A stretch of 64,000 nt of DNA from assembly GCF_014489595.1 (NCBI RefSeq), contig NZ_CP060790.1:558001-622000 (forward strand), given 5' to 3'. A program made the translations under genes and the position numbers. The stretch's first letter is position 1, and each line of letters begins with the position of its first letter. This stretch comes from Paenacidovorax monticola. GTDB lineage: Bacteria > Pseudomonadota > Gammaproteobacteria > Burkholderiales > Burkholderiaceae_C. The notes under the pieces are model-generated. The model did no database searches and was not told the DNA's origin. It worked only from the letters and a program-made list of their open reading frames with translations. Of this stretch, positions 60,591-64,000 are shown piece by piece.

Positions 60591-61628
60591 CTACACGCCC
60601 AGCCGCTCGTGCAGCTTGGTGCTGGTGGTGGTGTATTGCAGCGCCACGGGGGCGCCGCTCAGGAGTTCCGCCGCGCCGAAGGCGGCGAGCGTGGCCTCGT
60701 GGAAGCCGCAGAGGATGAGCTTGCGCTTGCCGGGGTAGGTGTTGATGTCGCCCACGGCGAAGATGCCCCGCTCGCTGGTGCGGAAGGCCTCGGTGTCCAC
60801 GCTGAGCTGCTTGCGCTCCAGGGCCAGGCCCCAGTCGGCGATGGGTCCCAGGCGCGGCGAGATGCCGAGGTAGACGAAGAGCTGGTCGAGCGGCAGGCGC
60901 TGCGGGGCGCCCTCGGGGTCGATGAGCTGCAGCGCCGCCAGGCGTCCGTCCTGCGTTTCCTGGCCGGTGATCTGCGCGGCCACGACGCGGATGCGGCCCG
61001 TGTCGCGCAGCGCCTGCAGCCGCTCCAGCAGCACAGGCTCGGCCTGGAAAGCGTCGCGCCGGTGCAGCAGCACCACGCTGGCGGCGCCGCTGTCGGCGCA
61101 GGCCAGCGCGGCGGCCACGGCGGGCTCGTCGCCGCCGTGCACCACGGCATGGTGGCCTGCGGCCAGGCCGGGCAGGGCCGTGGCGTCGGGGTGGTAGTGC
61201 AGTTGCCGGCCCAAGTGCGGCTCCAGGCCGTCAAGCTTGAGCGTGCGCGGCACGAAGGCACCCACGCCCGCGGCGATGAAGACGGTGCGGGTCTCGATCC
61301 GCAGGCCCGAAGGCGTGCCGACGAGAAAGCCCTCTTCGGGCGTGCGCGCCAGCGTGGCCACCTGCTGGCCCAGGTGCAGCGTGGGAGCGAAGGGCGCGAT
61401 CTGCTGCTGCAACTGCTGCACGAGCGAGCGGCCCGTGCAGTGCGGCACCCCGGGAATGTCGTAGATGGGCTTGTCGCCGTACAGCTCGACGCACTGGCCG
61501 CCCACATGGGGCAGGGCGTCGATCACATGCGCGTGGATGCCGTGCAGGCCCAGCTGGAAGACCTGGAACAGGCCCACCGGGCCGGCGCCGATCACCACGG
61601 CATCGGCGGCAACCACGGGCGATGGCAT
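60591..61628 (-). CDS. Ferredoxin-NADP+ reductase, thioredoxin-reductase-like
   Basis: 345 residues ([20 protein letters not shown]). Two dinucleotide folds: FAD motif [18 protein letters not shown] with [18 protein letters not shown], and NADP region [20 protein letters not shown] with LHRRDAF. The C-terminal FAD contact is [20 protein letters not shown]. The active-site CxxC of thioredoxin reductase is missing, as expected for the YumC-type ferredoxin reductases. It lies 13 bases after fdxA, so it probably reduces or is reduced by that ferredoxin. Confidence 0.92.
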   Translation of the reverse strand: MPSPVVAADAVVIGAGPVGLFQVFQLGLHGIHAHVIDALPHVGGQCVELYGDKPIYDIPGVPHCTGRSLVQQLQQQIAPFAPTLHLGQQVATLARTPEEGFLVGTPSGLRIETRTVFIAAGVGAFVPRTLKLDGLEPHLGRQLHYHPDATALPGLAAGHHAVVHGGDEPAVAAALACADSGAASVVLLHRRDAFQAEPVLLERLQALRDTGRIRVVAAQITGQETQDGRLAALQLIDPEGAPQRLPLDQLFVYLGISPRLGPIADWGLALERKQLSVDTEAFRTSERGIFAVGDINTYPGKRKLILCGFHEATLAAFGAAELLSGAPVALQYTTTSTKLHERLGV

Positions 61629-61641
61629 GGGCGCCGTAGCC

Positions 61642-61971
61642 TCAGCGGATCAGGTCGTTGATCTTGCCGGGCTTGCCGTTCCACTCGTCGGCATCGGGCA
61701 GGGCGGGCTTGCGCTTGGTGATGCTCTTCCAGCCGTCGGCGAAGGCGAGGTCGGCGTTGAGCTTGATGAAGGCGATCTGGTCGGCCGGGAGGTCTTCCTC
61801 GGCAAAGATGGCGTTGGCCGGGCACTCGGGGATGCACACGGCGCAGTCGATGCACTCGTCCGGGTCGATGACGAGCATGTTCGGGCCTTCGCGGAAGCAG
61901 TCCACGGGGCACACGTCCACGCAGTCGGTGTACTTGCACTTGATGCAGTTTTCGGAAACGACGTGAGTCAT
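61642..61971 (-). CDS. fdxA: Seven-iron ferredoxin FdxA
   Basis: 109 residues ([20 protein letters not shown]). It has Cys patterns for one [3Fe-4S] and one [4Fe-4S] cluster: [20 protein letters not shown] and [18 protein letters not shown]. The C-terminal extension [20 protein letters not shown] is typical of FdxA. Electron carrier, co-transcribed with the ferredoxin reductase. Confidence 0.95.
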   Translation of the reverse strand: MTHVVSENCIKCKYTDCVDVCPVDCFREGPNMLVIDPDECIDCAVCIPECPANAIFAEEDLPADQIAFIKLNADLAFADGWKSITKRKPALPDADEWNGKPGKINDLIR

Positions 61972-62078
61972 GAGCAGCTCAGAATGTGTTGTATCGGGGA
62001 GTAACCCTTGATTTTAGGGGTTTTCACGGGGCCAGCCGCTGGCCGGCCCCGTGGGCAGAAGGGGTTCGTTGAGCGCCG

Positions 62079-63446
62079 TCAGTTCACGAGGACGGCTCCG
62101 GCCGTCTTGTGGCTGGCCGTGTCCACCAGGATCAGCGAGCCCAGCACGCGCGCCTGGGTGAAGGGCGCGGCCGGCAGCGGCTCCTGCAGCAGCAGCTCCA
62201 CATGCCCGATGGCGTTGGGTTCGAGCTGCGTGGCGGCTTCCTCGGCCAGGGTGTGGATGTTGAGCTTGTGCACCACGTTCTTCACCTTGGCCTTGACCCA
62301 GCGGTGGCCGTGCAGCGCCCAGTACACGCGGCCCGCGACGAGGGGCTCGTCGTCCATCCAGGCCACGGTGCCCAGCAGCTCGCGGCGGCCCGGCCAGGCA
62401 GGCGCGGGGGCGGGCGTGTCGAAGTCGTCGTCGGCCGCCGCGGCGGGTGCCGTGGGGGCGGCCACGATCCAGTCGCCGCGCGAGACGTCGACCTCGCGGT
62501 CGAGGATGATGCCGGCGCTCTGGCCCGCGGGTACGTCCACGGGGCGGCGCGCATGGTCCAGCACCTGGGCCACGGTGGCCCGTTGCCCGCTCGGGAAGAT
62601 CTGCACGGCCTGGCCTGGCGCCACGCCACCCGCGGCCACGCGGCCCCAGAACACGCGGCGGCCCTGGCTGGTGTCCGACGAGGACGAGAACTTCTCGACC
62701 CACTGCACGGGGAAGGCCAGCGCCAGATCCGTGTCGGCCGGGGTGTTGGGCAGCAGCTCCAGGATCTGCAGCAGGCTCGGGCCCTCGTAGCCGCACCAGC
62801 CGGGCTGGGCGTCGACCACGTTCCAGCCCTTGAGGGCCGACACGGGCACGGTGGCGCGCACGGCGATGCCGGCGGCCCGTGCGAAGGCGTCGAGCGCGGC
62901 GCGGATGTGCCGGAAGGCCAGTGCCGGGTCTTCCACGGCATCGAGCTTGTTCACGGCGAACACCAGCGAGTGCACGCGCAGCAGGTGCGCGAGCAGCGAG
63001 TGGCGGCGCGTCTGCGGCAGCAGCGCGAGCTGTGGGTTCTTCCAGTCGAGCTTGGTGGCGTCGACCAGCACCACGGCGGCATCGGCGCTGCTCGCGGCCG
63101 TGACCATGTTGCGTGTGTACTGCTCGTGGCCCGGTGCATCGCCGATGATGAACTTGCGTGCCTCGGTGGCGAAGTAGCGGTAGGCCACGTCGATGGTGAT
63201 GCCTTGCTCGCGCTCGGCGGACAGGCCGTCGGTGAGCAGCGCCAGGTCGGTCTCGCCGCCGCGCTGCACGCCGGCCAGGTGGTCCTGCAGCACGGCGCGG
63301 CTGTCCACGAGCAGGCGGCCGATCAGCGTGCTCTTGCCGTCGTCCACGCTGCCGCAGGTGATGAAGCGCAGGGCTGATTCATGGTCGGTGTGGCCGGGGG
63401 CGGCGGCGGGAATGGCGCCACCGGCGATCGAATTCATCGTGCTCAT
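62079..63446 (-). CDS. cysN: Sulfate adenylyltransferase subunit 1 (CysN)
   Basis: GTPase subunit of ATP sulfurylase, first step of assimilatory sulfate reduction. 455 residues from the ATG at 63444-63446 (MSTMNSIAGGAIPAAAPGHT), overlapping the cysD stop. GTPase motifs: GSVDDGKSTLIGRLL (P-loop), EREQGITIDVAYRYF (switch I), DAPGHEQYTRNM (switch II) and NKLD. The C-terminal domains are EF-Tu-like. No APS kinase domain is fused. It supplies sulfide ultimately used by MetY elsewhere in the window. Confidence 0.95.
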   Translation of the reverse strand: MSTMNSIAGGAIPAAAPGHTDHESALRFITCGSVDDGKSTLIGRLLVDSRAVLQDHLAGVQRGGETDLALLTDGLSAEREQGITIDVAYRYFATEARKFIIGDAPGHEQYTRNMVTAASSADAAVVLVDATKLDWKNPQLALLPQTRRHSLLAHLLRVHSLVFAVNKLDAVEDPALAFRHIRAALDAFARAAGIAVRATVPVSALKGWNVVDAQPGWCGYEGPSLLQILELLPNTPADTDLALAFPVQWVEKFSSSSDTSQGRRVFWGRVAAGGVAPGQAVQIFPSGQRATVAQVLDHARRPVDVPAGQSAGIILDREVDVSRGDWIVAAPTAPAAAADDDFDTPAPAPAWPGRRELLGTVAWMDDEPLVAGRVYWALHGHRWVKAKVKNVVHKLNIHTLAEEAATQLEPNAIGHVELLLQEPLPAAPFTQARVLGSLILVDTASHKTAGAVLVN

Positions 63447-64000
63447 CAGAAGTACCCGTCTTTCTTGCGCTTTTCCATCGAGGCGTCGCTCGTCTTGTCG
63501 TCCATGCGCGTGGCGCCGCGCTCGCTCACGTCGGCGGCCAGCGTCTCGATCACGATGTCGCCCGCCGTGGCAGCCAGGCTTTCCACCGGGCAGGTGCAGG
63601 TGATGTCGCCCACGGTGCGAAAGCGCACGTCGCGCGTGACGATCTGCTCGCCCTCGCGCGGCGGCGTGAGTTCAGTCACCGGCACGAGAAGGCCCTTGCG
63701 CTCCACCACCTGGCGTTGGTGCGTGTAGTACAGCGAGGGCAGGCCGACGTTCTCGCGCTCGATGTACTGCCACACGTCCAGTTCGGTCCAGTTGCTGATC
63801 GGGAACACGCGGAAATGCTCGCCCGGTGCCAGGCGCGTGTTGAACAGCGTCCACAGCTCGGGGCGCTGGGCCTTGGGCTGCCATTGGCCGAAGCTGTCGC
63901 GGTGGCTGAAGATGCGTTCCTTGGCGCGGGCCTTCTCCTCGTCGCGGCGGGCGCCGCCGATCAGCGCGTCGAAGCGGAACTCCTCGATCGCCTCGAGCAG
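63446..64000 (-). CDS. cysD: Sulfate adenylyltransferase subunit 2 (CysD), C-terminal part
   Basis: The 5' end lies beyond the right edge; 184 C-terminal residues are present. PP-loop family sequence typical of CysD: EEFRFDALIGGARRDEEKAR, KERIFSHRDSFGQW, PKAQRPELWTLFNTRL, HFRVFPISNWTELDVWQYI, RFRTVGDITCTCPVES and the end MEKRKKDGYF. It catalyses APS formation together with CysN and overlaps cysN by ATGA. Confidence 0.96.
   Translation of the reverse strand: MLEAIEEFRFDALIGGARRDEEKARAKERIFSHRDSFGQWQPKAQRPELWTLFNTRLAPGEHFRVFPISNWTELDVWQYIERENVGLPSLYYTHQRQVVERKGLLVPVTELTPPREGEQIVTRDVRFRTVGDITCTCPVESLAATAGDIVIETLAADVSERGATRMDDKTSDASMEKRKKDGYF

Overview
The window is a high-GC chromosomal segment that reads as Burkholderiales, most likely family Comamonadaceae (Acidovorax or a close relative). 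The support is the gene content and protein style (map, purL, glnD, cysDN, the thiOSGE cluster behind a TPP riboswitch, an ergothioneine pair, OmpW, a FimV-like protein) and short palindromic intergenic repeats of a kind I associate with that family. Both ends cut through genes: glnD on the left and cysD on the right. I saw no rRNA, tRNA, CRISPR array or intact insertion sequence.

Layout. 1-5.4 kb: glnD start, then a response regulator/EAL phosphodiesterase and its sensor kinase. 5.8-13.3 kb: map, divergent purL, a DUF808 membrane protein, ompW and a methyltransferase. 13.4-17.5 kb: egtD-egtB (ergothioneine), a TonB-like lipoprotein, and metY with a structured leader. 17.6-28.7 kb: an exonuclease, rlhA, a TadA-dehalogenase fusion, an LD-carboxypeptidase, a PCuAC copper chaperone, a cyclase-FHA protein, a penicillin-acylase-type hydrolase and an asparaginase. 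28.7-34.4 kb: acyl-CoA genes, with a Crp regulator, an APH-like kinase and an acyl-CoA dehydrogenase in one operon, then enoyl-CoA hydratase and 3-hydroxyacyl-CoA dehydrogenase. 34.4-36.6 kb: a FimV-like gene. 36.6-39.8 kb: thiO-thiS-thiG-thiE with a TPP riboswitch. 39.9-58.1 kb: a large Rhs toxin island. 58.4-64 kb: thiD, a CytX-like permease, ferredoxin reductase, ferredoxin, cysN and cysD.

The notable system is the 18-kb Rhs island, entirely on the minus strand. One full-length Rhs gene (53289-58087) has a Sec-type N-terminus, a proline-rich linker, YD repeats, the Rhs core and a C-terminal tip with caspase/CHAT-like His and Cys motifs. A lipoprotein immunity candidate overlaps its stop codon. 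Downstream are about ten displaced (orphan) modules, most made of a piece of the same Rhs core, a different AT-richer tip and a small gene whose start overlaps or closely follows the tip's stop. The immunity candidates are membrane proteins, Sel1-repeat proteins, a DUF4288-like protein and unknowns. The shared core (up to 1.2 kb nearly identical) should let recombination move a silent tip and its immunity gene onto the full-length gene. The island sits between the thiamine operon and thiD, so it probably interrupted an older thiamine cluster.

Sequence quality. At least ten genes, housekeeping and Rhs alike, are broken by one missing base in a homopolymer, mostly G or C. I treat these mainly as sequencing errors and report the repaired reading.
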